From: an uncultured Bacteroidia bacterium
GTDB taxonomy: Bacteria > Bacteroidota > Bacteroidia > Bacteroidales > F082
Length of the DNA: 64,000 nt
Reading direction: 5' to 3'
Assembly (NCBI GenBank): GCA_902801625.1
Contig: CADCJI010000009.1
Coordinates: 1 to 64,000 of the forward strand
In this document: positions 52,650 to 62,044 of the stretch, piece after piece
How the letters are laid out: each line of letters opens with the position of its first letter
Numbering within the stretch: the stretch's first letter is position 1
The notes under the pieces: generated by a model
What the model saw: only the letters and a program-made list of their open reading frames with translations
What the model was told of the DNA's origin: nothing
Database searches by the model: none
Translations under genes and position numbers: made by a program

Positions 52650-53108
52650 TTACTTTTTAAGAGCCTTGTAAATGACTGAGAACAAGATTGAAAGAAGAGC
52701 AACACCCAATGTGATATAGAAGAAGTTGAGGCCGAGCTCAACCCATCCGTGCGTCTTGCCTGAGTAAACGATTTCTCCGGCAGGATACGGTACTGCGAAA
52801 GAGGCTTTCGCCATAAGATAAGCTACAACTGCAATAATAGCGAATGCAATGACGGCAATCAAGAGTGTTTTACCGTTGACACCTTTGACGGCGGCGGTGA
52901 AGAAGACTGAGATCAATGCAATGACAATACCAAGTATGATCAAGATGTAGCCCCAATTCAGGAATAAGTCTGCGCGAGGCGTGGGATTACCGAGGTCGAA
53001 TTCCGGCTTGATCGTACCCACAACGAGGTAGAACAACACCGCAATAACGACAGTAACCAAAGCCAAGGCCAGAAATACCCACTTTGAAATATTAAGCTTA
53101 CCGTTCAT
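52650..53108 (-). CDS. Four-helix membrane protein of the ExbB/ExbD operon, function unknown
   Basis: 152 residues with four predicted transmembrane helices (about 10-32, 48-70, 82-102 and 124-148). I do not recognise a domain. It lies between exbB (14 bases) and exbD (11 bases) on the same strand, so it is part of the operon and may be an accessory to the proton channel or a lipid-facing partner. Nothing in it suggests an enzyme. Confidence 0.6.
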   Translation of the reverse strand: MNGKLNISKWVFLALALVTVVIAVLFYLVVGTIKPEFDLGNPTPRADLFLNWGYILIILGIVIALISVFFTAAVKGVNGKTLLIAVIAFAIIAVVAYLMAKASFAVPYPAGEIVYSGKTHGWVELGLNFFYITLGVALLSILFSVIYKALKK

Positions 53109-53122
53109 GATTGATACTTGTT

Positions 53123-53959
53123 TTATTTATTATTGTACTTAGCGAGGATGTCCATGAAGGAGATGGAAGCGTCTTCCATGTCGTTCACGATGCTTTCAAT
53201 TTTAGCAGCGATAAAGTTGAAGAAAATCTGAAGGATGATAGCGGCGATAAGACCGAACACGGTGGTCAACAGAGCGACCTTCATACCGGAGGCCACAATC
53301 TGCGGGCTCATGTCACCAGCGGCGGCGATGTCGTCGAAGGCCTGAATCATACCGATAACAGTACCCATGAAACCGAACATAGGAGCCAAACTGATGCAAA
53401 GACCAATCCAACTCAAACCGCTTTCAAGCTTGCCACCTGCGACAGAACCGTAGGAGACGATAGCCTTCTCGACTTCTTCGAGCGACTGACCATCCTGATA
53501 ACGAATGAGGCCTTGGGTAAAGATGCTGGCCACGGGACCACGTGTTTCCTTGCAAAGCTTCTTGGCACCTTCAACGTCGCCATTCTTCATCTTGGCTTCG
53601 ATACCAGCCAAAAGTTTCTTGGAGTTGGCAGTAGCCAGGGTCAGATAAATGATTCTTTCAATGGAAATAGCCATACCAATCAAGAGGATGATCAACACGA
53701 TACCCATGAAGGCAGGACCACCATCGATGAATTGCTTCTTGATGGATTCACGGAAAGTCGTAGGCTTAGCGTCGTTTTGAACAGCAGGGGTAACGTCTTG
53801 GACGGTTTCTGCTGCAGCAGGAGCAACTTCAGTTTGTTCAGGAGCAACGGTCTGTTCCGTCTGCTCGGTTTGCGCTTGCTCATCTTGAGCAACAACGAGA
53901 TTGCTGAAGCCAAAAGTCATAAGGCCAGCAACCATGAGGAAAGCAATTAATTTTTTCAT
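53123..53959 (-). CDS. exbB: MotA/TolQ/ExbB proton channel protein
   Basis: 278 residues. A signal-like N-terminus and a Gln/Glu/Ala/Pro-rich stretch (about 22-65) precede three membrane helices (about 80-105, 175-200 and 215-245); GGKLESGLSWIGLCISLAPMFGFMGTVIGMI is the conserved ExbB channel region. It forms the pentamer around ExbD in the inner membrane. First gene of the operon; tRNA-Ser lies upstream on the same strand. Confidence 0.92.
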   Translation of the reverse strand: MKKLIAFLMVAGLMTFGFSNLVVAQDEQAQTEQTEQTVAPEQTEVAPAAAETVQDVTPAVQNDAKPTTFRESIKKQFIDGGPAFMGIVLIILLIGMAISIERIIYLTLATANSKKLLAGIEAKMKNGDVEGAKKLCKETRGPVASIFTQGLIRYQDGQSLEEVEKAIVSYGSVAGGKLESGLSWIGLCISLAPMFGFMGTVIGMIQAFDDIAAAGDMSPQIVASGMKVALLTTVFGLIAAIILQIFFNFIAAKIESIVNDMEDASISFMDILAKYNNK

Positions 53960-54032
53960 AGTTTAGCTTGAATGTTTTAATTATTACTATTATGAATTAC
54001 TTTGTTCCGATTAAACTATTCATTTCTTTCCG

Positions 54033-54120
54033 CGGAGAGAGCGGGATTCGAACCCGCGGTACCCTTTTGGAGTACACACACTTTCCAGGCGTGCTCCTTA
54101 AACCACTCGGACATCTCTCC
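54033..54120 (-). tRNA. tRNA-Ser (GGA)
   Basis: 88 bases on the minus strand: acceptor GGAGAGA pairs with TCTCTCC, the anticodon stem and loop CTGGAAA has GGA at the anticodon position, a long class II variable arm follows, and the T loop contains GGTTCGAATCC. No CCA is encoded. It is followed by exbB downstream on the same strand. Confidence 0.93.
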
Positions 54121-54243
54121 AGTGCTTTCCAAACCCCTCTACCCAATCTGAAATCGTTGCCAAAAGTACACAATTTTTCATTTGGCAAACAAAAATATTT
54201 GATTTTTTATTGCAACAAATTTTCAATTGCTTGACTTATAGGT

Positions 54244-55278
54244 TCAAACGGTCATCTCGCCACGGATGGAAAACTGCAGTATTTCATGGATTCTCTCCTT
54301 CGAGAGGCCTGTTCCGAGGAGATACATGAGTTTGGCGACGGCAGCTTCGGTGGTCATGTCATAGCCGCTGATGACACCGATACGGGCCATATCGAGACTG
54401 GTCTCATACCTTCCCATCTCCACCGACCCAGCCTTGCACTGCGTGATGTTAAGGATGATAAGCCCGTTGTCGATGGCCTGCTTGAGTGCGTCGAGGAACC
54501 ATGAGGCCGTGGTGGCGTTGCCCGATCCAAAGGTCTCAAGCACCAGCGCTTTCAAGCCAGGAGTTTTCAGGACATGACAGACAAAATCCTCGGAGATGCC
54601 AGGGAAGAGTTTGAGAATGCCGATGTGACGATCCATGCATGTGTGCACCTTCAGTTTCTTGAAGTTGGGCTTCAAGATGCGCTCCTTATTATATTTAATG
54701 TGTATGCCCACATCGGCGAGATTGGGATAGTTCGACGAGATAAAGGCATTGAAGTTCTCCGCATTGAACTTGGTGGCACGGTTGCCGCGCAACAACTGAT
54801 TCTGGAAGAAAATGCTCACCTCAGGGACAATCGGAGTGTCTTCGTCCTTGGCAGCAGCAATCTCGACAGCAGCCAGGAAGTTCTCGCGACCATCGCTACG
54901 CACCATGCCCATGGGCAACTGAGAGCCAGTCAGCACGACAGGTTTATTAAGGTTTTCAAGCATGAAACTCAAGGCCGAAGCTGTATAAGCCATCGTATCG
55001 GAGCCATGAAGTACCACGAAACCGTCGTAATGCTCGTACTCCTCCCCTATCTTCGTGGCCAAACGTATCCAGAAGTCAGGCGACATGTTCGACGAGTCGA
55101 TGAGTGGGTCGAAACTGTAGAAGTCAATCTGATAGCCAAAGTTCTTCAGTACAGGCAAGTGCGTATAGATATTATCGAAATCGAAAGGCACCAAGGCCCC
55201 CGTCTCGGGGTCCTGCATCATACCGATAGTGCCGCCTGTATAGAGCACCAATATGGATATTTCCTCGTTGCTTTGCAT
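54244..55278 (-). CDS. ansA: L-asparaginase, type I (cytoplasmic)
   Basis: 344 residues converting asparagine to aspartate and ammonia. The two catalytic threonine motifs are LYTGGTIGMM (about residues 12-21) and VVLHGSDTMAYTASAL (HGSDT at 91-95); TGSQLPMG is also conserved. No signal peptide, and the C-terminal dimer domain is of the AnsA type. I use the ATG at 55278; the open frame upstream crosses the promoter. Divergent from trmO. Confidence 0.92.
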   Translation of the reverse strand: MQSNEEISILVLYTGGTIGMMQDPETGALVPFDFDNIYTHLPVLKNFGYQIDFYSFDPLIDSSNMSPDFWIRLATKIGEEYEHYDGFVVLHGSDTMAYTASALSFMLENLNKPVVLTGSQLPMGMVRSDGRENFLAAVEIAAAKDEDTPIVPEVSIFFQNQLLRGNRATKFNAENFNAFISSNYPNLADVGIHIKYNKERILKPNFKKLKVHTCMDRHIGILKLFPGISEDFVCHVLKTPGLKALVLETFGSGNATTASWFLDALKQAIDNGLIILNITQCKAGSVEMGRYETSLDMARIGVISGYDMTTEAAVAKLMYLLGTGLSKERIHEILQFSIRGEMTV

Positions 55279-55302
55279 AGTGAATGCGTAATTTTGCGAC
55301 TG

Positions 55303-55310
55303 CAAAAGTA
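55303..55310 (-). promoter_or_regulatory. Candidate -7 box of ansA
   Basis: TACTTTTG on the minus strand, 25 bases before the ansA start. Confidence 0.45.
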
Positions 55311-55366
55311 AGGCTTTTTTTCGCTTGTTCCACAAATTTTTAACTCCATTGAATCAAAGATTTCAT

Positions 55367-55374
55367 TACCTTTG
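55367..55374 (+). promoter_or_regulatory. Candidate -7 box of trmO, very close to its ATG
   Basis: TACCTTTG ends only four bases before the ATG at 55379. If used, transcription would begin at about the start codon, giving a leaderless message. Confidence 0.4.
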
Positions 55375-55378
55375 CATC

Positions 55379-56047
55379 ATGAAAGTCATCGCACGCATCC
55401 ACACCGACTTCCCGACCAAGTTCGGCATCCCGCGCCAAAGCGGCATCATCGCCTCGCTTCAAGGTCGCATCGTGTTCGAACCCGAATACCGCAATCCAGA
55501 AGCCGTGCGCGGCTTGGAAGACTTTTCTTACATCTGGTTATTATGGGAATTCTCGAAGGCGGTACGCGACACTTGGTCGCCAACTGTGCGTCCACCGCGT
55601 TTGGGCGGCAATGTGCGCAAAGGCGTGTTTGCCACCCGTTCACCTTTCAGACCCAACCCCATCGGTCTTTCTTCGGTACGGCTGGAAAAAGTGAACATCG
55701 ACCCCAAGTTCGGCCCCGTGCTTTATGTTTCGGGAGTCGATCTCATGGATGGCACGCCCATCTACGACATCAAGCCTTATATCACCTACACCGACAGCCA
55801 CCCCGATGCAGTCAGTGGCTTTGCCTCAACACCAGCGGAATACCTCTTGGAGGTCGACTTTCCTGATGCCCTGCTGCAAAAAGTACCTGAGAATCAAAGA
55901 GAAAGCCTCATTGAAGTGCTTGCCCACGACCCCAGACCGCAATACCAAAACGATCCCGAACGCGTCTATGGCATGGCTTTCGGAGGAATGGAAGTGAAGT
56001 TTAAGGTGGAAGGGATACAGCTTACTGTACTATCGATTGCCCTTTAA
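55379..56047 (+). CDS. trmO: tRNA m6t6A37 methyltransferase TrmO/TsaA-like
   Basis: 222 residues of the TsaA/TrmO fold. Conserved segments: FGIPRQSGI, YIWLLWEFSK, and the cofactor-binding signature VRPPRLGGNVRKGVFATRSPFRPNPIGLS. The enzyme methylates t6A at position 37 of tRNA, improving decoding of ACY codons. The ATG at 55379 gives the family N-terminus MKVIARIHTDFP. Its last 26 bases overlap the 3' end of the convergent gene at 56022. Confidence 0.88.
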   Translation: MKVIARIHTDFPTKFGIPRQSGIIASLQGRIVFEPEYRNPEAVRGLEDFSYIWLLWEFSKAVRDTWSPTVRPPRLGGNVRKGVFATRSPFRPNPIGLSSVRLEKVNIDPKFGPVLYVSGVDLMDGTPIYDIKPYITYTDSHPDAVSGFASTPAEYLLEVDFPDALLQKVPENQRESLIEVLAHDPRPQYQNDPERVYGMAFGGMEVKFKVEGIQLTVLSIAL

Positions 56048-57491
56048 CGCTAGGTTTCAGGTAGGCGGGACGGAACGAAATATCCATATTCTTCAGCTGC
56101 ACAGCATCTTCAGAGGAATTATAAACAAAGATTTTGACCTGTTGCGCAACACGCATCGTCGAGTCGACGGGCAAATCATAAGTTGCAAAATCCCATCCTC
56201 CTATCTTCTGGATTTGAGGTTTCACATCATAATGACTAACTATGGCGTTGTCTTGGGCAACAAGCATTTGGACGACAAGTCGTGCATCATGCAAAGTGTC
56301 GGCTTGCTGCATCATGAAGGCAATGTTCACGCGTTCCCAATCCGCACGAATATTATCGGCAGGCAAGGTCAACGCAGGACCGTATGGCGTGGCCGCATCA
56401 AGTTTGCGCACCTCGTCGCCGAAATAATAATGTCCCGCGTCACATTTCCAATCAACGCTTCGGTATTCATCGGGATAATAGGCTTTCAAGGCCTCGGCCA
56501 CATTGCCAGCGATGATGCGGCGACCCTCTTCGTAGTAATGCTCAGTGGTCCAGTCCTGGTCGATGAAGTTAACATCACGCACCAAGTTGAGGTTGTCGAC
56601 CACGGTCACACCATCAAGGTGTCCATAACGGTTCAACAGATAGTCGTGGTTCTGCTTCATCAGGTACATCAAGTCCTTACCCACATACTCATTAGCCTTG
56701 TCCACATTCTCCGGCATTAAATTGAAGACAAGATGCCAACCTCGTTTGCGGCTCAAGGCGACGATGTCGTCGAAGTCTTTCAAACGCGGGTTGTCGTCAC
56801 GAATTTGAAAGCCATAGCTCTTGATGTAATGGCAAGCCAATTCGGTCCATTTGGGATCATATTCATCTTCGTAGTTGTGCAGACCACGCCATGCCGTGGC
56901 CGAATCCCATTGGTACACATTGTCCCACTCAAACTCGTACGGGAAAACCAATGGGTCTTCGCGCCAATGTTGTCGCGTCAAAGAATCCAATTCCTCCTCG
57001 CTCTTAATGGGATAAGCCTTCAAAGCAAGCAGAAAACGGTTCATCAAAGGTGGATAGTCCTCCATCAGCACCAACTGCTTGCGCAGCGGCGTCTCAAGAT
57101 TGGAATAAATCCATCGGGCATCGAAGGAGCGGAGGTTCATCGTCACTACCACGGTCTCCACGGTCGACTTCTTGGAAAGGTTTTTCAGCAAGTAGTAATA
57201 GGTCTGCGCATGCGAGGCTTCTTTGGTCATGTCACCCGTCTTCACATTGGGAAAATAGTCCCCAAGATAGTCACTAATCTTCCTTTTGTCAGTTTCTTGC
57301 GCACCACTAGTGATGTTCGATGACTCTCCCAAATAGACAATACGACAACTGTCTGCCTCCACCTGCCACACCAACTCCAAGATGTCGGAATGCTCCGCCA
57401 CATCTTTTTTGAAGAACCACTTGGTGTAGATCCAGTTAAGGACGAAAAGCAGCGCGGCAGCCATCAATATGCGTATCAGGAACTTCTTCAT
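56022..57491 (-). CDS. SGNH-type acyl-transfer partner protein (DltD/AlgJ-like)
   Basis: 489 residues. An N-terminal membrane anchor (about 5-25) precedes a periplasmic domain. The GESS motif (IVYLGESSNI, S57/S58) matches the nucleophile block of DltD/AlgX-type SGNH proteins, and DQDWTTEHYYEEGRRIIAGN (about 315-335) fits their Asp-His block. A jelly-roll-like C-terminal region (about 375-489) follows. It lies 2 bases after the MBOAT gene, the usual partner of such proteins, so it probably takes an acyl group moved over the membrane and transfers it to an envelope polymer. The acceptor is unknown. Overlaps trmO by 26 bases. Confidence 0.7.
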   Translation of the reverse strand: MKKFLIRILMAAALLFVLNWIYTKWFFKKDVAEHSDILELVWQVEADSCRIVYLGESSNITSGAQETDKRKISDYLGDYFPNVKTGDMTKEASHAQTYYYLLKNLSKKSTVETVVVTMNLRSFDARWIYSNLETPLRKQLVLMEDYPPLMNRFLLALKAYPIKSEEELDSLTRQHWREDPLVFPYEFEWDNVYQWDSATAWRGLHNYEDEYDPKWTELACHYIKSYGFQIRDDNPRLKDFDDIVALSRKRGWHLVFNLMPENVDKANEYVGKDLMYLMKQNHDYLLNRYGHLDGVTVVDNLNLVRDVNFIDQDWTTEHYYEEGRRIIAGNVAEALKAYYPDEYRSVDWKCDAGHYYFGDEVRKLDAATPYGPALTLPADNIRADWERVNIAFMMQQADTLHDARLVVQMLVAQDNAIVSHYDVKPQIQKIGGWDFATYDLPVDSTMRVAQQVKIFVYNSSEDAVQLKNMDISFRPAYLKPSVKGQSIVQ

Positions 57492-57493
57492 GG

Positions 57494-58912
57494 TCAGAAC
57501 TGGAAATAGATGAAGGGAAAACTATTGACACTCGAACAGGCCACCGTCATGAAGATGAGCAGGCCATAAATGAGCCATCTCAAAACCAATGGTTTGTTCT
57601 CACACCAGGCATCGAAACGGCTGTTGAAAAGCAGCAGGTCGGAGAGGATGAAGAGACCCAAATAGAGCCACATCTCAGGTTTCACGCCAAGGCTCTCTCC
57701 GCCGCCAAAGTTGGTCACTGCCGCCACAAACATGTCCTTCATATTAGCGAAGTCGGTTGCACGAAACATCACCCAAAACAGCGTAACCAAGACAAAGGTC
57801 TTTGCTATACGCAACGCGTCTAAACCAACACCCAACCACTTGGACTGCACCTCCTTCTCAGGGAAACGGTTGCGCAAGGCCTTTTCGATGATATGCAATA
57901 AGCCATGGGCAAAGCCCCAAAAGAGGAAAGTCCACGCTGCGCCATGCCAGATGCCACTCAAAACGAAGACAACCAAGATATTGAACGCCCAGCGTCCAAA
58001 CTTGACACGGCTGCCACCAAGAGGAATGTAGACATAATCACGGAACCAAGTGGACAGCGAAATATGCCAACGGTGCCAAAACTCAGCGATGCTCTTGGCC
58101 AGATAGGGTGTACGGAAGTTGTCGCTGATGTCGAAACCCATGAGTTTGGCAGCACCCAAAGCAATGGTGGAATAGCCAAAGAAGTCGCAGTAAATCTGGA
58201 AACTATAGAACGCCATCGCCAGCATCACGCTCCATGAGTTGTATGCAGAAGGCTCTGCATACACTTTATCGACATAAGCACCCAAATGGTCAGCCACCAC
58301 CATCTTGATGAAGAAGCCGTAAATAATCAGGCGCATGCCCTTCGAGATATTCTCGTATTGGAATTCCTTCTTCTCGTGAAGCTGCCGCAAAAGGTTGCCT
58401 GGACGCTCAATAGGGCCAGTGACCAATTGCGGGAAAAACATCACATAGAGTGAATAGTAACCGAAGTGGCGCTCTGCCTTTTGGTGACCGCGATACACCT
58501 CGATCACATAGCTCATACTTTGGAAGGTGTGGAACGACAAGCCGATGGGCAGGATGATGTGAGTCACCCAATGCCGCTCGATGCCCAACTGAGTACAAAG
58601 CAGCGACAAATTTGCCGTTAGGAAATTCAGATACTTGAAAATCATCAGCACCATGAGCGTGCTCACGATGCTGATGACAAGAAAAGTCTTCTTCAGCTTG
58701 GCTCGGTCGGCATATTTCTCCATGAGTACACCTGCCGAAAAGTCGATCACAATGGTGACAAGCAGGATGAGGATGTACTTGGGCACAAACCACATGTAAA
58801 ATGTGCAGCTGGCCGCCAGCAACATCACCCATCGCAGCTTTTGTGGCAGCACATAAAAGAGCAATACCACAATAGGCAGGAAGATAAGGAACTCTATGGA
58901 GTTGAAGACCAT
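57494..58912 (-). CDS. MBOAT-family O-acyltransferase (AlgI/DltB-like)
   Basis: 472 residues with about ten membrane helices. The family histidine is in VLSGIWHGAAWTFLFWGFAHG (H323) and the second conserved block is EFWHRWHISLSTWFRDYVYIPLGGSR (H283). Such proteins pass acyl groups, often acetyl, through the inner membrane to a periplasmic transferase that modifies alginate, teichoic acid, peptidoglycan or exopolysaccharide. The adjacent gene at 56022 is the likely transferase. Which polymer is modified cannot be read from the sequence. Confidence 0.9.
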   Translation of the reverse strand: MVFNSIEFLIFLPIVVLLFYVLPQKLRWVMLLAASCTFYMWFVPKYILILLVTIVIDFSAGVLMEKYADRAKLKKTFLVISIVSTLMVLMIFKYLNFLTANLSLLCTQLGIERHWVTHIILPIGLSFHTFQSMSYVIEVYRGHQKAERHFGYYSLYVMFFPQLVTGPIERPGNLLRQLHEKKEFQYENISKGMRLIIYGFFIKMVVADHLGAYVDKVYAEPSAYNSWSVMLAMAFYSFQIYCDFFGYSTIALGAAKLMGFDISDNFRTPYLAKSIAEFWHRWHISLSTWFRDYVYIPLGGSRVKFGRWAFNILVVFVLSGIWHGAAWTFLFWGFAHGLLHIIEKALRNRFPEKEVQSKWLGVGLDALRIAKTFVLVTLFWVMFRATDFANMKDMFVAAVTNFGGGESLGVKPEMWLYLGLFILSDLLLFNSRFDAWCENKPLVLRWLIYGLLIFMTVACSSVNSFPFIYFQF

Positions 58913-58924
58913 TAGGCCGTCGGA

Positions 58925-60262
58925 TTATTTGATTTTCTTAACTGCAGTTTGCAGGATTTTGTCGCCCTGGCTCTTGTCGTAGACATAGACCATCAGGTAA
59001 CACTCGTCGGCATTATAGTCGGCATTGATTTCAGTGCTATAGCTGAAAAAGAAAGTATCGTCGGGATCCACATGATATTCTTCGAACGCCTCGCCGTATG
59101 CGCCATTGAGCGTGCCACGGAACACATTACGGAAATCATATTCCTTGTCAACGCCACCCGGAATGGTTTGCCAGCCTATGACATGGTCCTCAACCAGACA
59201 TGCCGTAATGTAGAATTCTCCGTCAAAGTCAACCAATGCGATAGCCTGTACATTAACCTGCAACTGACGAGAGGCTTCATCAAACTGCCGACCCACCACA
59301 ATCTCAAATGTCTGTTCTTCTTCCAAGGCAGCAGTCACGGGAGCATCGATTTGCGTCTCGTTGAGCGTGTTCCCTTCTGTCAATGCCACATGGTCGACAG
59401 TAAACAAGGGGTTGGAGTTGTTGTTGTTATACCATTCGGTGCCTTCGTCGGTGAGGAAATCGGGGAAACTGCCCATAGGTTGAGCCAAGTATCCAGCATG
59501 AACGCTCATGATGAAGATATGATCCTCATCCAATTGATGTTGCAGGTTATGGGCATGCTCAGCGGCGGCAGGGCAGTTGACGCATCGAGCGCCAGTGAAG
59601 TCCTTGATCAGCACCGTCTTTCCTGTAGGCTCCACATCGCCGCCTTCCAAAACGACAGTCACCGTATAAACTGCTGTCGTGCCATTAAGGGCGGTCACAG
59701 TATAAGTCACGGGATTGGTGAAGTCTTGAGCCACGCCCGAGGCAGGTTCCACTGTAGCACCTTCCGATACTTCAATGGTGGGAACCAATTGTGTGACATC
59801 CGTTTCGGCAGGAAGCACAAAGGAAATCGTACGAGCGATTTGATCGATCACACCACTATCATCCAAAGCATCGAAACGGAACGACAGGATGTTTTTTTCG
59901 TTGTCGGCATCGTGAACTACTGCCTCCACCATATATTGCGCCGTGGCACCACTCATGGCGGTGACTGTGTAATAGACAGGGTTGGTGAAATCTTGAGCCA
60001 CACCCGATTCGGGCTCGATGGTGGCGTAATTAGAAATGGTAATCGTAGGGGTCAGATGGGTCACATCCGTTCCGGCAGGGAAATCCAACCTCACTATCTT
60101 GGTATCTTCGTCAACAGTGCCATAAACACTATCCACTCTAAATTCCAAAATAGATCTCTCGTCTTCAGCACCTTGAATGTAAGGTTCCTTCTCGACATCG
60201 CAGGCATTCAGACCCAGCATGACAGTCAAGGCCAAGGCAAATATTCTTAAAATCTTTTTCAT
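58925..60262 (-). CDS. Omp28-like lipoprotein with two Ig-like repeats
   Basis: 445 residues beginning MKKILRIFALALTVMLGLNAC, a lipoprotein signal with lipid cysteine 21. Two 85-residue repeats (EFRVDSVYGTVDEDTKIVRLDFPAGTDVT and SFRFDALDDSGVIDQIARTISFVLPAETDVT, each ending GVAQDFTNPV-YTVTA) resemble DUF5018-type Ig folds. A thioredoxin-like Omp28 domain follows with CVNC at residues 227-230. The CxxC suggests a redox role linked to the TlpA gene upstream. It sits in the operon between the DUF6029 barrel (30 bases) and the MBOAT gene (12 bases). Confidence 0.82.
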   Translation of the reverse strand: MKKILRIFALALTVMLGLNACDVEKEPYIQGAEDERSILEFRVDSVYGTVDEDTKIVRLDFPAGTDVTHLTPTITISNYATIEPESGVAQDFTNPVYYTVTAMSGATAQYMVEAVVHDADNEKNILSFRFDALDDSGVIDQIARTISFVLPAETDVTQLVPTIEVSEGATVEPASGVAQDFTNPVTYTVTALNGTTAVYTVTVVLEGGDVEPTGKTVLIKDFTGARCVNCPAAAEHAHNLQHQLDEDHIFIMSVHAGYLAQPMGSFPDFLTDEGTEWYNNNNSNPLFTVDHVALTEGNTLNETQIDAPVTAALEEEQTFEIVVGRQFDEASRQLQVNVQAIALVDFDGEFYITACLVEDHVIGWQTIPGGVDKEYDFRNVFRGTLNGAYGEAFEEYHVDPDDTFFFSYSTEINADYNADECYLMVYVYDKSQGDKILQTAVKKIK

Positions 60263-60292
60263 TGCTCTGATTTTTAGAATTTTAAACATCGA

Positions 60293-62032
60293 TTAAAAAC
60301 TCGTTGAAACGGTCAGCGAAACACCGCTTGAGGCAGGCACCGTGCGGCACACGCCGCCCACGCAGACCACGCCTTCGCTTTGGCGACCTGCGCTCAACAT
60401 GACACGGGTGGCATCGTGGATATAGGTGACCGTGCCCGTGAAATAATGGTCACGATATTCCTCTACAGGGTTACCATAGTTCCACTTGTCGGCGACGGAG
60501 AACGACCAATGTGGGTTGACAGAGTATTCCAGCAGCGCAAAGGCCCAATCGCCACGCTTTTGGTAGTCTTTCTTCTCGCTCTCTTCCACCTCGTAGCCTT
60601 TGTGGACTTCGTTTTCCCACAAACCTTGCAGCTCGAGGCGCAAGCTCTGGCGTTTGTTAATCTTATAAGTCACATCCATGAAACCGATATTGGCCTTCAC
60701 AACAGGCGAACCAGCGTGGCCTTCGATGGTCTCAATGTCGTAATACAAGTTGATGTATTGTGCGGTGAGGTGCCAGTCTTTGCTGATTTTCTTGTCGACT
60801 TCAAAGTTGATGTCGCGGAAGAAACGATGGTCGCTAACGGCAAAGAACTTGGAAGCATAACCCAAAGTGCCAGCTTGGTTCAAAGCCATCTGGTTGCCGA
60901 AAGCTACAGAATCGCGGACAATGTCGTTCACCTGACTCATGTTAAAGGAGAGTTTGGTGCCATACTTACCACCAAGAGCAGTACCTCTCGGGATAGTATA
61001 GTTGACCTGCAATTGGGCAGCCATCTCGCCATTAGGCTGGGTCGAATAGGTGTACATCGACGGCAGGCTGTGGGTGTGGGTATAATTAATAGGTGGAATA
61101 AAGTTGATGTCCAGGTCATTCTGTTTGCCCGTGTACATCGACTTGAAACTCATGTTATCGGTGCGTTTCACCTGCAACACGGCACCGAAGCCCTGCTGCG
61201 AGTAACTCAGCGATGACATCAAGGCGCGGCCTTCCTTGTAGATGAAATTGTTGATGGCCGATGGATCATTGATCTTGTATGCATACTCGGTGCTGAAGGC
61301 AAAATTGCCATAGCCTAAATTGATGCGGGCTGCAGCGGCACTTACATTTTCGGGAATGTTGTAGAACGAACTGAGGTCATTCTGTTTCTTGCTGACGAAG
61401 CTGCCGCCAAGGCTCATCTTGAACTCGGAGTCGTTAAGTGAAGGAATGCTCTGGTTGAAGTCCCATTCGGCATCCACGCCACGCACAATGCCACGATAGT
61501 CATCGTTGCCCATGTCGCGTTCAAGATACGGAGCCCAGAAGAAACGCTGGCGACCATAGACGCCTTTCAATGTGACGCCTTGGGTGGGACGCAACACTAC
61601 GCGTGCACCGCGCAAAGCGTTGTCCATGCCCAGCGACCATTCCTCGTAAGTACGGAACACAAGTCCGCTGCCGAACTGGTCGTAAATGTCGCCCACGGTC
61701 ATGCCAATGAAGCCGTTGTCATAGGTAGCGAAGAAGTTGGCCAAGCCCACGCCATTCAACTCGCTGCGGAAGCCGTTCAACTCAGGCATGAAAGCCTCAA
61801 AGCGGATGCCCGCCGAGAAGTCACCATTGGTGTAGTTCACCTTGCCGAAGCCATTGATGCCAAATTTCTTGCCATTTAAGTCGTTAATACCGATGCCCTT
61901 GTCGAGCATATAGTATTGTGCGTCGGTCTGGAAGCTGCCGCTCACCTGGCCGCCTTCAACAAACGACTGAGCACTCGCTCTGAAACTGAAACCCAGGGCG
62001 AGTGCGAGTAAAACTAGTATGTGTTTTCGCAT
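60293..62032 (-). CDS. DUF6029-type outer membrane protein
   Basis: 579 residues with a signal peptide (about 1-21) and many alternating beta-strands ending GVSLTVSTSF, typical of a large outer membrane barrel. The opening segment SFVEGGQVSGSFQTDAQYY and the pattern EEWSLGMDNALRGARVVLRP fit the DUF6029 family found in Bacteroidota next to TlpA-like and Omp28-like genes, as here. No ligand can be inferred. It follows the TlpA gene by 12 bases. Confidence 0.8.
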   Translation of the reverse strand: MRKHILVLLALALGFSFRASAQSFVEGGQVSGSFQTDAQYYMLDKGIGINDLNGKKFGINGFGKVNYTNGDFSAGIRFEAFMPELNGFRSELNGVGLANFFATYDNGFIGMTVGDIYDQFGSGLVFRTYEEWSLGMDNALRGARVVLRPTQGVTLKGVYGRQRFFWAPYLERDMGNDDYRGIVRGVDAEWDFNQSIPSLNDSEFKMSLGGSFVSKKQNDLSSFYNIPENVSAAAARINLGYGNFAFSTEYAYKINDPSAINNFIYKEGRALMSSLSYSQQGFGAVLQVKRTDNMSFKSMYTGKQNDLDINFIPPINYTHTHSLPSMYTYSTQPNGEMAAQLQVNYTIPRGTALGGKYGTKLSFNMSQVNDIVRDSVAFGNQMALNQAGTLGYASKFFAVSDHRFFRDINFEVDKKISKDWHLTAQYINLYYDIETIEGHAGSPVVKANIGFMDVTYKINKRQSLRLELQGLWENEVHKGYEVEESEKKDYQKRGDWAFALLEYSVNPHWSFSVADKWNYGNPVEEYRDHYFTGTVTYIHDATRVMLSAGRQSEGVVCVGGVCRTVPASSGVSLTVSTSF

Positions 62033-62044
62033 ATAAGTATGTTT

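Noticed and set aside
58949-60250. A 433-codon open frame opposite the Omp28-like lipoprotein
   Set aside because: Shadow frame without a signal peptide or motif; the opposite strand has a lipoprotein signal, repeats and a CxxC domain.
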